Source: an uncultured Caulobacteraceae bacterium (GTDB taxonomy: Bacteria; Pseudomonadota; Alphaproteobacteria; Caulobacterales; Caulobacteraceae). Taken from it: a stretch of DNA of 9,246 nucleotides. Where the stretch lies: positions 1 to 9,246 of the forward strand of contig CAISGS010000141.1 in the NCBI GenBank assembly GCA_903884915.1, given 5' to 3'. The position numbers and the translations under genes were made by a program. Below, one piece after another: positions 9,169 through 9,246 of this stretch (position 1 is its first letter; each line of letters opens with the position of its first letter). The notes beneath the pieces were generated by a model, which was not told where the DNA came from, did not search any database, and worked only from the letters and a program-made list of their open reading frames with translations.

Positions 9169-9245
9169 TTCCCCACGAAGGCGGGGAGCCAGCGGGCCGT
9201 TTTCAGTCTGTGCGTAAGGGTCTGGGTCCCCGCCTCCGCGGGGAA
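9169..9245. repeat. 24-nt inverted repeat, probable dispersed intergenic element
   Basis: The left arm at 9169-9192 (TTCCCCACGAAGGCGGGGA...) and right arm at 9222-9245 (...TCCCCGCCTCCGCGGGGAA) are complementary at 21 of 24 positions. A 29-nt core lies between them. The right arm is also a small hairpin on its own (TCCCCGC/GCGGGGA with loop CTCC). The layout resembles REP/MITE-like intergenic elements with CCCCGC...GCGGGG ends seen in alphaproteobacteria. The element or its neighbour may continue past the right edge. Confidence 0.6.
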
Positions 9246-9246
9246 A

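Noticed and set aside
8649..9176. Minus-strand open frame of 175 codons over the dipM end and the GC-rich tail
   Set aside because: Most of it is antisense to the conserved LytM domain and the rest reads through repeat-like sequence; no recognisable protein.

Overview
The window looks like chromosomal DNA of an alphaproteobacterium of the Caulobacteraceae. The main clue is the gene order serS-surE-pcm followed by a multi-LysM/LytM protein resembling the Caulobacter division factor DipM. The DNA is GC-rich but not extremely so, with many TTG and CTT codons. Within the family this fits Asticcacaulis better than the higher-GC Caulobacter, Brevundimonas or Phenylobacterium, but the genus is a guess from impression, not a measurement. 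All genes lie on the + strand and the window is almost fully coding.

Region 1 (1-4022) is the end of an efflux operon. It holds the 3' part of a periplasmic adaptor (membrane fusion protein) gene, open at the left edge, and a complete RND (HAE1-type) inner-membrane pump gene that overlaps it by ATGA. No outer-membrane channel gene follows; it may lie upstream or elsewhere. Region 2 (4023-4119) is a short spacer with two stem-loops. The first has a 12-bp stem and no U-tract. The second is a weaker hairpin followed by a strong T-tract, ending only 13 nt before serS.

Region 3 (4120-6872) is a tight housekeeping cluster with gaps of 8-9 nt: seryl-tRNA synthetase (serS), the SurE nucleotidase and the isoaspartyl-protein repair methyltransferase Pcm. 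Region 4 (6873-9050) has a 99-nt spacer with an AT-rich stretch and an 8-bp inverted repeat. It is followed by a 692-residue exported protein with six LysM modules, an Ala-rich helical segment and a C-terminal LytM (M23) domain. That domain has lost at least three of its four expected zinc/catalytic positions, as in NlpD/EnvC/DipM-type amidase regulators. surE-pcm-(LysM+LytM) parallels the enterobacterial surE-pcm-nlpD order.

Region 5 (9051-9246) is non-coding and GC-rich, with small hairpins and a 24-nt inverted repeat (21/24 matching) that reaches the right edge. It resembles a dispersed intergenic repeat. I did not find a clearly new biological system. The most interesting points are the enlarged LysM array on a degenerate LytM protein, the terminator-like hairpin abutting serS, and the right-edge inverted repeat.
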